The notes beneath the pieces are model-generated. The model ran no database searches. It was not told the DNA's origin and saw only the letters and a list, made by a program, of their open reading frames with translations. From Phycisphaerales bacterium (GTDB lineage: Bacteria; Planctomycetota; Phycisphaerae; Sedimentisphaerales; Anaerobacaceae), in contig DSDB01000330.1 in assembly GCA_011057845.1 (NCBI GenBank), positions 1 to 6,433 of the forward strand: DNA of 6,433 nt, in the 5' to 3' direction. The position numbers were made by a program, and so were the translations under genes. Positions 1 through 6,207 of this stretch are shown in pieces (position 1 is the first letter of the stretch; every line of letters starts with the position of its first letter).

Positions 1-852
1 AATGATGGTATCGTGTGGTGTATCCTCACCAATGGCATCAAGTGGCGCGTATATCGGAGTATAGAGAAGTGTGCGGCCCCCGACAAGCTGATGTACGAGG
101 TCAGTCTGGACCCGGAGGCCTCGGAGGGCATGACCGTCGAACAAATCGCCCGGAGAATGTGGCGTTTTTCGCGCGAGGAAATGGCCAAAGGTTCGCTGGA
201 TGCACTGGGCGAGCAGACCTTCACCGACGGCAAGGTCCGCAAGGCCCTTCAGGCCCTCCTGAGCGACCCACCTAGACAGTTGTTGAATCTGGTCCGCAAA
301 GCAGGCGCCGACCAGAATCTTACCACGCAACAAATCAAGGCAAGCCTCATGCGAATCACCGGCGAGGTGAACCCGGGGCAACCGCCGACGGGCGCCGCAG
401 TTGCTCCCGGCGCATCTTCGTTGTCGCCGTCAGCGCGTTCTCGCGGTGCAAAACAGGCTTGGGAGACAAGGCGAGCCGCAAGAAGTGAGAGCCCCTATGA
501 CGAAGCTCACCATCTGGCAGGCAAGCCGCAGGAAGCGGTCGCGCTTTTCAAGGCGCTGGATCGCATCTGCATGTCCTTCGCTCCATCGGACTTGTCACGG
601 CGTTATCTTGCGAAATCGGTCAACTACGACCACGGCAAACGCTGCTTTTGCAGCGTACATGTGCTGCAAACGGGCCTGAGAATCTGGCTCCCACTCAAGT
701 GCGGGCATATCGAGAACCCGCCCGCCTTCGCCCGCGATGTCTCCAACATCGGCCACTGGGGGACCGGGGACGTGGAGCTTCGTATCAGCAATCGGGCGGA
801 ACTCGATATGGCGGCAGACCTGATTCGGCGTTCTTTCGAGTCTACCCGATGA
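1..852 (+). CDS. HsdR-N-like / DUF5655 domain protein, 5'-truncated
   Basis: The reading frame is open from base 1 to a TGA at 850-852 (283 residues seen), so the true start lies upstream of the window; the GTG at 13 is internal. Residues 1-19 (NDGIVWCILTNGIKWRVYR) match the strand that follows the catalytic core in HsdR_N-type restriction endonuclease domains, where 'LTNG..WR.Y' is typical. The nuclease catalytic residues would lie before the window and cannot be checked. A helical stretch (about 45-118) and a Pro/Ala/Ser-rich linker (about 121-165) lead to a C-terminal domain (about 168-281) that I recognise as DUF5655 (COG3586-like), with the pattern HLAGKP, then ARDVSNIGHWGTGDVEL, then a final helix LIRRSFES. 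Proteins of this design are often annotated as predicted transport or restriction-like proteins; the true role is unknown. No hsdM or hsdS gene is visible. It overlaps the next gene by 4 bp (ATGA). Domain assignment is from memory of the families. Confidence 0.8.
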   Translation, partial: NDGIVWCILTNGIKWRVYRSIEKCAAPDKLMYEVSLDPEASEGMTVEQIARRMWRFSREEMAKGSLDALGEQTFTDGKVRKALQALLSDPPRQLLNLVRKAGADQNLTTQQIKASLMRITGEVNPGQPPTGAAVAPGASSLSPSARSRGAKQAWETRRAARSESPYDEAHHLAGKPQEAVALFKALDRICMSFAPSDLSRRYLAKSVNYDHGKRCFCSVHVLQTGLRIWLPLKCGHIENPPAFARDVSNIGHWGTGDVELRISNRAELDMAADLIRRSFESTR

Positions 853-1451
853 CAGACGGCAGCCATCGGAACCGTACGGAAGACCCGTGTAGCCGCGGAA
901 GGCCGGCCGTGTTTCTGGACCGCGATGGGACGATCATTGAGGACCGCGGCCACCTGTTGGACCCCTCGCAGATCGTGTTCTATCCTGAGACCTTCGATGC
1001 CCTGCTGCGGCTCCGGGAGCAGTTTCTGTTGTTTATCGTGACACACCAGCCGGGCATCGCCCGGGGCCTGATCACCCGCGAGCAGGCCGACCGGGTCAAC
1101 CTGGCCGTGGTTGCGGCCCTGGCCGAGCGCAGCATCGTCATCACCGACGTCTACGTATGCCCGCACGAGCGTTCGCAGGGGTGTGCGTGCGTCAAACCCA
1201 AACCCTATTTCCTCAAGCAGGCGGCCGCCCGCTACTCCATCGATCTGGCCGCTTCGTTCACGGTCGGCGACCACCCCCACGATGTCGAACTGGCGGTCAA
1301 CGCCGGGGCCCGCGGCATCTACGTCCTGACCGGCCACGGACGAAGGCACCAGAGCGAACTACCTCCTGACGCCATCGTCGTCCCCACCATCGCCCAAGCG
1401 GCCGAACGAATCCTCGACCTGCACCGGCGGAACGCCCCCGAAGCCGGCTGA
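849..1451 (+). CDS. HAD-IIIA family phosphatase, GmhB-like
   Basis: Predicted cytoplasmic phosphatase of 200 residues, slightly longer than usual for D,D-heptose 1,7-bisphosphate phosphatases. HAD motif I is FLDRDGT (nucleophile D24, acid/base D26), motif II is VTHQPGIARG (T65), the lysine of motif III lies in KPKP (116-119), and motif IV is VGDHPHD (D141, D145). A CPH...CAC cluster gives C104, H106, C112 and C114, the four zinc ligands typical of GmhB-type enzymes. Two departures stand out: VTHQ where VTNQ is usual, and CVKPKPY where CRKPxPG is usual, so the substrate could differ from heptose bisphosphate. I chose the ATG at 849 because it overlaps the preceding stop (ATGA), which suggests translational coupling, and because the protein core starts soon after it; an in-frame start at 648 would run deep into the upstream gene. 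No other heptose or LPS genes are in view to support a pathway. Confidence 0.88.
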   Translation: MTDGSHRNRTEDPCSRGRPAVFLDRDGTIIEDRGHLLDPSQIVFYPETFDALLRLREQFLLFIVTHQPGIARGLITREQADRVNLAVVAALAERSIVITDVYVCPHERSQGCACVKPKPYFLKQAAARYSIDLAASFTVGDHPHDVELAVNAGARGIYVLTGHGRRHQSELPPDAIVVPTIAQAAERILDLHRRNAPEAG

Positions 1452-1490
1452 AGGGACCTGACAGCTTACCCGCGACGGACAACATATCCG

Positions 1491-1530
1491 CACGTGCGCA
1501 TGCCGGATCCGATCCGGCATGCGCGACGTG
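1491..1530. repeat. Long near-perfect palindrome between convergent genes
   Basis: The left arm at 1491-1509 (CACGTGCGCATGCCGGATC) pairs with the right arm at 1511-1530, with a single one-base bulge. The inner 12-bp arms (1498-1509 and 1511-1522) match perfectly around one central base. It lies 39 bp past the HAD phosphatase stop and 11 bp past the GH3 stop, where a bidirectional terminator would be expected. Neither flank has a clear run of T, so it is not a textbook intrinsic terminator; it could act with a termination factor, protect 3' ends, or be a REP-like dispersed element. Confidence 0.75.
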
Positions 1531-1541
1531 GGAAGTCCGTT

Positions 1542-3890
1542 CTATTTGAGTTCAAACTCGGCCGTCTTGCCGCCGACGGCGACGCGGAACGTGCCCGGCT
1601 CCAGGGTCGGGCGGCCGTCGGCCCCGATGAACTCCAGGGCCCGGCGGTCCAGCCGGAATGTCACGGTCTGGCTTTGGCCCGGCTCCAGCGCGATCCGCTC
1701 GAAGCCCGCCAGCCTCCGCACCGCCGGCGTCACCGAAGCCACCAGGTCCGAGAGGAACAACTGCACGGTCTCCTTGCCCGCGACGGCCCCGGTGTTGGCG
1801 ACCTCGACGCCGACCGTCAGCACGTCGTCGGCCGTCATCTCCGTGCGGTCCAGGACCAGGTCGCCGTAGGTGAATGTCGTATACGAGAGCCCGAAACCGA
1901 ACGGCCACTGCGGGTCGAACTTGTTCGGAGCCGCGTCCTCGCTGGGCTTGTGGTCGTAGGTCGTGTGGTAGCCGGCGTACCGGGGATACGTAAACGGCAG
2001 TTTTCCGCCGGGGTTGGCGTCGCCGAAGAGGACATCGGCCACGGCCCGGCCGCCCTCCATGCCCGGCAGATACGCCATCAGAATCGCCGCCGGCTTGTCG
2101 GCGACGTCGCGGAACACCCGTGGACGGCCTTGCACCAGCACCAGGACCACCGGCTTGCCCGTCTCGGCCAGGCGGCGGATGAACGCCCGCTGAACCGGCG
2201 GCAGCGTCAGGTCGTGGATATTGCCCGGCGTCTCGCAGTACGTCGGCTCGCCCATGCACGCGACCACCACGTCGGCGCGCTCGGCCACCTCGAAGGCCTC
2301 GGCGGCGTTGATGTCCTGCTCAAAGTCCACGCCGGGGATGTACGCCACATTGTTCGGCCCGCACTTCTCCAGTATCGCCTCAAAGAGGGTCAACTTCTCG
2401 GCGGGGTACAGGTCCTCGCGGTCGCCCTGCCACGTAATCGTCCAGCCGCCGTTGAGCACCGACAGTTTGTTCGCCGTCGGGCCTGTCACCAGGACCTTGA
2501 CATCCTTGTTCAGCGGCAGGGTGTTGGCATCGTTCTTGAGCAGGGTCATCGCCTCGGTCGCCGCCTGGAGGTTCATCGCCGTCGAGGACGCGATCGCCAC
2601 GCCGCTCCAGAGCGTGGTGTCCGGGTACGGCCGCTCGAACAGGCCCAGCCGGAACTTCACCCGCAGGATCCGCGAGACGGCCTCGTCGATGCGGCTGACG
2701 GGCACCTGACCCTCGTTGACCAGCGCCAGCAGCGTCTCATAGAAGCTGAAATCATACGGGACCATCGACATGTCGATCCCCGCCATCACGGCCATCCTCA
2801 CGGCCTCGCGGCGGTCCTTGGCCACCTTTTCGCGGGTGTAGAGATTCTCGATATCCGCCCAGTCCGACACGACGAAGCCCTCAAAGCCCAGCTCGCCCCT
2901 CAGCACGTCCGTCAGCAACCGCCGGCTGGCATGCACCGGCACGCCGTTGATCTCGGATGAGTTGACCATGACGGTGGCCACGCCCGCCTCGACCGCGGCC
3001 GCGAACGGCTTGAGGAATATCTGGCGAAGCTGTGTCTCCGGGATGTAGGCGGGCGTGCGGTCCATGCCGCTGGCCGGGACGCTGTAGCCCAGATAGTGCT
3101 TCATGCACGCGGCCACCTTCGTCGGATGGCCGATATCGTCGCCCTGCTGGCCCTCGATGTAGGCGGCCCCCAGGACCGACGCCAGGTACGGGTCCTCGCC
3201 GAAGGTCTCATAGAACCGCGGCCACCGCGGGTCGCGGGCCAGGTCCAGCACCGGGTTGAAGTTCCAGGGAATACCCGAGGCCCGCGTCTCAAACGCCGCC
3301 ACCGCCCCGAGGTCCCGCATCAGTTGACGGTTGCCCGTCGCCGCCATGGCGATGTTCTGCGGGAAGATCGTCGCCTCCAGCGTGTAGTTGGCCCCGTGGA
3401 TGGTATCGATGCCGTAGATCACCGGAATCCGCAGCCGCGTCTTCTCGGTGGCGACATACTGAATGTTGGTGATGATCTCGCGCCAGTTCTTGAGCGTCCG
3501 CGCCTGGCCGCCGCAGTTGAGGATCGAACCGACGTGGTGGTCCAGGACGGCGTCGAACAGCTTCTTCGGATCGCACTTGAAGTAGCCGTCCTCCTCCGTG
3601 CCCTTGACGACCTCCAGGGTGATCTGGGTCATCTGGCCGACCTTCTCCTCCAGCGTCATCTGCGCCAGCAGTTCGGCCACCCGTGCCTCGATAGGGCCGG
3701 CCTGGGGGCTGGTCATAGCCACGGAAGCGGCCATTACGTCCGGCTCGGCCTCGGTCTCGGCCGCGACCTCGGCGATCGGCGGCAGACTGCCGGCGTCGTC
3801 CAACTCCATAACCCTGTCCACCCGGCGGCTGCGTTCGCACCCTGCGCAGGCAACGACAACCAGCACCAGTACCATGGCCGGCTTCTTCAT
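1542..3890 (-). CDS. Exported GH3 beta-glucosidase (lipoprotein)
   Basis: Glycoside hydrolase family 3 enzyme of 782 residues, expected to release glucose or a similar sugar from beta-linked oligosaccharides outside the cytoplasm. The N-terminus MKKPAMVLVLVVVACAGC is a lipoprotein-type signal peptide, with C15 (VVA|C) or C18 (CAG|C) as the lipidated residue, followed by an acidic linker to about residue 65. The TIM-barrel domain (about 73-420) holds MTLEEKVGQM, the KH substrate-binding pair K264-H265 in MKHYLGY, and the nucleophile D343 in VVSDWAD. The second alpha/beta domain (about 448-636) carries GEPTYCETPG (E548, E553), the region of the general acid/base in barley ExoI-type enzymes. A fibronectin-III-like domain closes the protein (about 690-780). 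The layout is complete, with no frameshift. The ATG at 3890 is preferred to the GTG at 3899: it has GGAAAGGG 8 nt upstream and begins MKK, whereas the GTG sits inside that site. Confidence 0.95.
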   Translation of the reverse strand: MKKPAMVLVLVVVACAGCERSRRVDRVMELDDAGSLPPIAEVAAETEAEPDVMAASVAMTSPQAGPIEARVAELLAQMTLEEKVGQMTQITLEVVKGTEEDGYFKCDPKKLFDAVLDHHVGSILNCGGQARTLKNWREIITNIQYVATEKTRLRIPVIYGIDTIHGANYTLEATIFPQNIAMAATGNRQLMRDLGAVAAFETRASGIPWNFNPVLDLARDPRWPRFYETFGEDPYLASVLGAAYIEGQQGDDIGHPTKVAACMKHYLGYSVPASGMDRTPAYIPETQLRQIFLKPFAAAVEAGVATVMVNSSEINGVPVHASRRLLTDVLRGELGFEGFVVSDWADIENLYTREKVAKDRREAVRMAVMAGIDMSMVPYDFSFYETLLALVNEGQVPVSRIDEAVSRILRVKFRLGLFERPYPDTTLWSGVAIASSTAMNLQAATEAMTLLKNDANTLPLNKDVKVLVTGPTANKLSVLNGGWTITWQGDREDLYPAEKLTLFEAILEKCGPNNVAYIPGVDFEQDINAAEAFEVAERADVVVACMGEPTYCETPGNIHDLTLPPVQRAFIRRLAETGKPVVLVLVQGRPRVFRDVADKPAAILMAYLPGMEGGRAVADVLFGDANPGGKLPFTYPRYAGYHTTYDHKPSEDAAPNKFDPQWPFGFGLSYTTFTYGDLVLDRTEMTADDVLTVGVEVANTGAVAGKETVQLFLSDLVASVTPAVRRLAGFERIALEPGQSQTVTFRLDRRALEFIGADGRPTLEPGTFRVAVGGKTAEFELK

Positions 3891-3898
3891 TTTCAGCA

Positions 3899-3906
3899 CC
3901 CTTTCC
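3899..3906 (-). promoter_or_regulatory. Ribosome binding site of the GH3 gene
   Basis: On the minus strand this reads GGAAAGGG and lies 8 nt before the ATG at 3890. It decides the start, because the alternative GTG at 3899 would begin at the last base of the site itself. Confidence 0.65.
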
Positions 3907-4016
3907 GTTCTTGCGATAATCGCATCCTGATGAGGCGTTCTCCTCCGTGCGTGCCGTCCGGTCGCCCTTCTCCGTGCGGGAATCCATTGCCAGGCGACCC
4001 TGACAATCAGCCGTAT

Positions 4017-4044
4017 ATTATACCATATCCGCCGCCCTTTTCAA
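4017..4044 (-). promoter_or_regulatory. Sigma-70-type promoter of the GH3 gene
   Basis: Read on the minus strand, the -35 is TTGAAA (4044-4039, five of six consensus bases) and the -10 is TATAAT (4022-4017, perfect), with a 16-bp spacer. Transcription would start near 4010 and give a leader of about 120 nt. It lies 17 bp past the stop of the propeller gene, so the GH3 gene can be expressed on its own. The AT-rich -10 stands out in very GC-rich surroundings. Assigned by eye. Confidence 0.7.
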
Positions 4045-4061
4045 GGCCCAAACCGCAATTA

Positions 4062-5378
4062 TTATTGGAACATCTTGTTGATATCGAACGCCATCAAAAC
4101 CTCCCCATGCCGTATGTACAGCACCCCGTCGGCGATCGACGGATGCGCCCAGTGCTTGCCCGAGCCGCGCGTGATCGTAAACGAGCCGACAATGTCGAAC
4201 TTCTCCGGCGTCGCCCGCACCAGCGCCAGGTTGCCCGTCTCCTCCTCATAGCAGTACAGCATCCCGTCCGCATAGACCAGCGAGCCCTTGTTCCCGTTCC
4301 AGTCCGCGTCGTACATCAGCTTGCCCGTGTCCCACTCCACGCACGCCCACGAGCCCTTCGTCGTGCTCTCGAACGTCGAGCCGTACAGGAACCCGTCCAC
4401 CAGCACCAGCCCGCCGTGATGCGTATCGAGCACCGGCTGATTCCATGCCTTCTCGACGCCGCCCCCATCGGCCGCCAGCCTCAACTGCGTCCCCCCAAGC
4501 ACGTACTCATGCTCGACCACGTTCGCCACGAAGATGCCGACGGACGATGGACGATGGACGATGGACGCGTCCGTCATCCCTCGTCCCTCGTCCCTCGGTA
4601 TGCGCCCCACCACCGGCGTCACCGCCGAGGTCCCGTATGACGCCGGATAGGGATATTGCCACCGCAGCGCCCCCGTCCCCGCATCCACGCCGATGACCAG
4701 CTTCTCCATCATCGTCACAAGCAGCCGCCCGCCCTCATGCTCCACGAGCATCGGCGACGAATACGCCGGGTTCTCCTCATAACCGCTCGTCGCCCAGATC
4801 GTCTCGCCCGTCCGCTTATCCAGCGCGGCCATCAACCCCTTCCTGCCGCCCGGCGTTACATACACCTTGTCCCCATCGATCAGCGGCGAGCAGACCATCC
4901 CCCAGCGAATGTTGTTGCCCTCGAATTTTTTGAGCGTATCGACCGTCCATATCCGCTCGCCCGTCTTCACATCATGGCACGACAGGACGCCCATCCCGCT
5001 GAAGATATACAGCCGCGGCCCATCGACTGTCGGCGTCGCCCGCGCCCCCTTATACGACCGCGTCCACTCCGGCCCGTAGGGGACCTTGTAGCGGAGGTTG
5101 CCCCCCGTATCGTAACAGAAGAGCACCCCCTCATTGCCCACCATCCCGGTCAGATAGACCGCCCCGTCGGCCACGGCCGCCGAGCCGTAGCCGATCCCAT
5201 GCCCATCGGCCGACCATAGCAGCCGCGGCCCGCCCGTCGGCCAGGACTTCAGCAGGCCCGTCTCGGCGGACTTGCCGTTGCGATCGGGCCCCATGAACTG
5301 AGGCCAGTCCGCCGCCGGGCACAACCCGGCCGTCAAAAGGACGCCCACAGCGGCTGCAACAAAGGTGCTCATTCTCAT
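4062..5378 (-). CDS. Secreted PQQ-like beta-propeller protein
   Basis: A 438-residue protein with a signal peptide (residues 1 to about 23; hydrophobic FVAAAVGVLLTAGL, cleavage near PAA|DW). The mature start DWPQFMGPDRNGKSAETGLL is the opening motif of a propeller family common in Planctomycetota and Verrucomicrobiota. PQQ-like blades are visible as aDxxTGxxxW units: CHDVKTGERIWTV (134-146), ALDKRTGETIW (185-195) and GVDAGTGALRW (230-240). The fold resembles BamB and quinoprotein dehydrogenases, but I see no proof of cofactor binding or enzyme activity; a periplasmic scaffold or binding role is equally possible. The ATG at 5378 has AAGGAA 8 nt upstream; a second in-frame ATG at 5372 is worse placed. 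Residues 259-280 are encoded by a heptamer-repeat palindrome and read as an insert between TPVVG and GIFVANVVEHEY, in frame. The next gene on this strand, GH3, is 171 bp away and has its own promoter. Confidence 0.92.
   Translation of the reverse strand: MRMSTFVAAAVGVLLTAGLCPAADWPQFMGPDRNGKSAETGLLKSWPTGGPRLLWSADGHGIGYGSAAVADGAVYLTGMVGNEGVLFCYDTGGNLRYKVPYGPEWTRSYKGARATPTVDGPRLYIFSGMGVLSCHDVKTGERIWTVDTLKKFEGNNIRWGMVCSPLIDGDKVYVTPGGRKGLMAALDKRTGETIWATSGYEENPAYSSPMLVEHEGGRLLVTMMEKLVIGVDAGTGALRWQYPYPASYGTSAVTPVVGRIPRDEGRGMTDASIVHRPSSVGIFVANVVEHEYVLGGTQLRLAADGGGVEKAWNQPVLDTHHGGLVLVDGFLYGSTFESTTKGSWACVEWDTGKLMYDADWNGNKGSLVYADGMLYCYEEETGNLALVRATPEKFDIVGSFTITRGSGKHWAHPSIADGVLYIRHGEVLMAFDINKMFQ
4537..4598. 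repeat. 62-bp palindrome of heptanucleotide tandem repeats inside a gene
   Basis: Two abutting 31-base arms (4537-4567 and 4568-4598) are reverse complements at 26 of 31 positions and meet at the perfect 10-mer GGACGCGTCC. The left arm holds the heptamer GACGATG about three and a half times; the right arm holds the related CCCTCGT/G unit three times. The element lies wholly inside the propeller gene and encodes residues 261-281, low-complexity and unlike a propeller blade. It looks like a heptamer-repeat hairpin element inserted in frame. The repeat structure is read directly; insertion is inferred from how well the flanking protein joins without it. Confidence 0.85.
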
Positions 5379-5418
5379 AGATTCGGTTCCTTATGCCATT
5401 TGAGCGGCTTGCCGCCCT

Positions 5419-5448
5419 ATGATACCGTATCCCGTCGCCGCCCCGCAA
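5419..5448 (-). promoter_or_regulatory. Possible promoter of the propeller gene
   Basis: On the minus strand a -10-like TATCAT (5424-5419) follows a weak TTGCGG (5448-5443) with an 18-bp spacer, about 40 bp before the ATG at 5378. The -10 matches five of six consensus bases and the -35 only three. Tentative. Confidence 0.3.
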
Positions 5449-5492
5449 CCCGCCCGCCACGGAACGTCCAATAACCGCCCAATTGCGCCCCT

Positions 5493-5525
5493 GGCGGCGG
5501 TTTCGGCCGTGGTGAAACCGCCCCC
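5493..5525. repeat. Inverted repeat overlapping the sigma factor promoter
   Basis: GGCGGTTTC (5496-5504) and GAAACCGCC (5514-5522) are a perfect 9-bp inverted repeat around a 9-nt centre. It extends to 11 of 12 pairs over 5493-5525. It covers the place where the -35 box of the downstream promoter would lie and ends a few bases before the extended -10, as an operator would. The 18-bp centre-to-centre spacing of the half-sites is close to two helical turns. No regulator is known. Confidence 0.55.
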
Positions 5526-5528
5526 TGA

Positions 5529-5537
5529 TGGTATACT
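5529..5537 (+). promoter_or_regulatory. Extended -10 promoter of the ECF sigma gene
   Basis: TGGTATACT is an extended -10 element (TGn plus TATACT, five of six consensus bases). The best -35 candidate, TGGTGA at 5510-5515 with a 16-bp spacer, is poor, as is usual for extended -10 promoters. Transcription would start near 5544, leaving a leader of about 113 nt before the GTG start at 5657. Confidence 0.5.
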
Positions 5538-5644
5538 GTCAGTGTATGACAAGGCCAGAGGCTCAGACCGAAAGCACGCAAACCACGGAACAGCACGCCC
5601 GCCCGGTGCATCCTGAAGACCAACAGCGGCGTTCCCTGGCACGC

Positions 5645-5650
5645 AAGGAG
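5645..5650 (+). promoter_or_regulatory. Ribosome binding site deciding the sigma factor start
   Basis: AAGGAG lies 6 nt before the GTG at 5657. The upstream in-frame ATGs at 5528 and 5546 have no such site, and the first one overlaps the promoter -10, so the GTG is taken as the start. Confidence 0.7.
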
Positions 5651-5656
5651 TATTCC

Positions 5657-6193
5657 GTGAGCCGGAGCCGTTCATTGGCAAGGCGTCTCCGCGCCGGCGA
5701 CAAGGACGCGGCCGACGAGCTGGTCGACCGATACACCGACCAGGTCTATCTGTTGATGCGGCGTCTGGGCCACGGACACCAGACCAGCGAAGATCTGGCC
5801 CAGGAGACGTTCCTCAGCGCCTGGCGGCACATCGGCCAGTTACGGGACGACGGGGCCCTCAACGGCTGGCTCTACAAGATCGCCGGCAACGTCTCCCGCG
5901 TCTACTGGCGGCGTCAGAAGGGTCGCCGACTGCACGATGTGGAGGACTTGGACGTGGCCGACCCGTCCGTCGCCGGTCATGCCGCGGCCGGGCATGACGA
6001 AGAACTGGAGCGACTGCGGGAGGCCGTCGAGACCCTCCCGTGGAAGCTCAGGCAGGCCGTGGTCCTGCACTATATGCAGCACTTGACAATCTCAGAGGCC
6101 GCCCAGGCCGCCGGTATCCGCGAAGGAACCCTCAAAAGCCGCCTCAGCCGCGGCCTCGACGCCCTTCGCAGGGCGCTGGCCGACGGCCGTTAG
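5657..6193 (+). CDS. ECF-type RNA polymerase sigma factor
   Basis: A sigma-70 family factor of 178 residues with the two-domain layout of extracytoplasmic-function sigma factors, which direct RNA polymerase to a limited set of promoters. Region 2 (about 7-88) shows LRAGDKDAADELVDRYTDQV, then DLAQETFLSAWRH (46-58) and WLYKIAGNVSRVYWRRQKG (71-89). A variable acidic linker (about 93-117) leads to region 4 (about 118-172), with LPWKLRQAVVLHYMQHLTISEAAQAAG and the recognition helix GTLKSRLSRGLDALRRAL. The GTG start at 5657 has an AAGGAG site 6 nt upstream and gives the usual family length. Starting at 5546 would add a 37-residue polar extension and lacks a ribosome site. The gene is divergent from the propeller gene, with about 280 bp between the start codons, and is followed 14 bp on by a membrane protein gene that may encode its partner. 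Confidence 0.93.
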   Translation: MSRSRSLARRLRAGDKDAADELVDRYTDQVYLLMRRLGHGHQTSEDLAQETFLSAWRHIGQLRDDGALNGWLYKIAGNVSRVYWRRQKGRRLHDVEDLDVADPSVAGHAAAGHDEELERLREAVETLPWKLRQAVVLHYMQHLTISEAAQAAGIREGTLKSRLSRGLDALRRALADGR

Positions 6194-6207
6194 CACAGGT
6201 ACCACGC

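Noticed and set aside
624..1349. Open frame of 241 codons on the - strand opposite the HAD phosphatase gene
   Set aside because: The + strand frame has all HAD motifs and zinc ligands; the antisense frame shows no domain and overlaps two real genes.
1494..2960. Long open frame (488 codons) on the + strand opposite the GH3 gene
   Set aside because: It is antisense to an unmistakable GH3 protein. Its translation is rich in R, H, G and Q with no recognisable motifs, as expected from GC-rich codon bias on the other strand.
4037..4050. Small hairpin CCTT-GAA-AAGG after the propeller gene as a terminator
   Set aside because: The stem is only 4 bp with no T-run, and it overlaps the -35 of the GH3 promoter.
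4537..4598. CRISPR-like or short direct-repeat array
   Set aside because: The units are 7 bp with no spacers and form one palindrome, so it is a tandem-repeat hairpin and not a CRISPR array.
3096..4640. Long open frame (514 codons) on the + strand spanning the GH3 and propeller genes
   Set aside because: It runs antisense across two real genes and the promoter between them, and its composition is that of a shadow frame.
5528..5656. N-terminal extension of the sigma factor from the ATG at 5528 or 5546
   Set aside because: The ATG at 5528 lies just before and runs through the -10, neither ATG has a ribosome site, and the GTG at 5657 with AAGGAG gives the normal family length.
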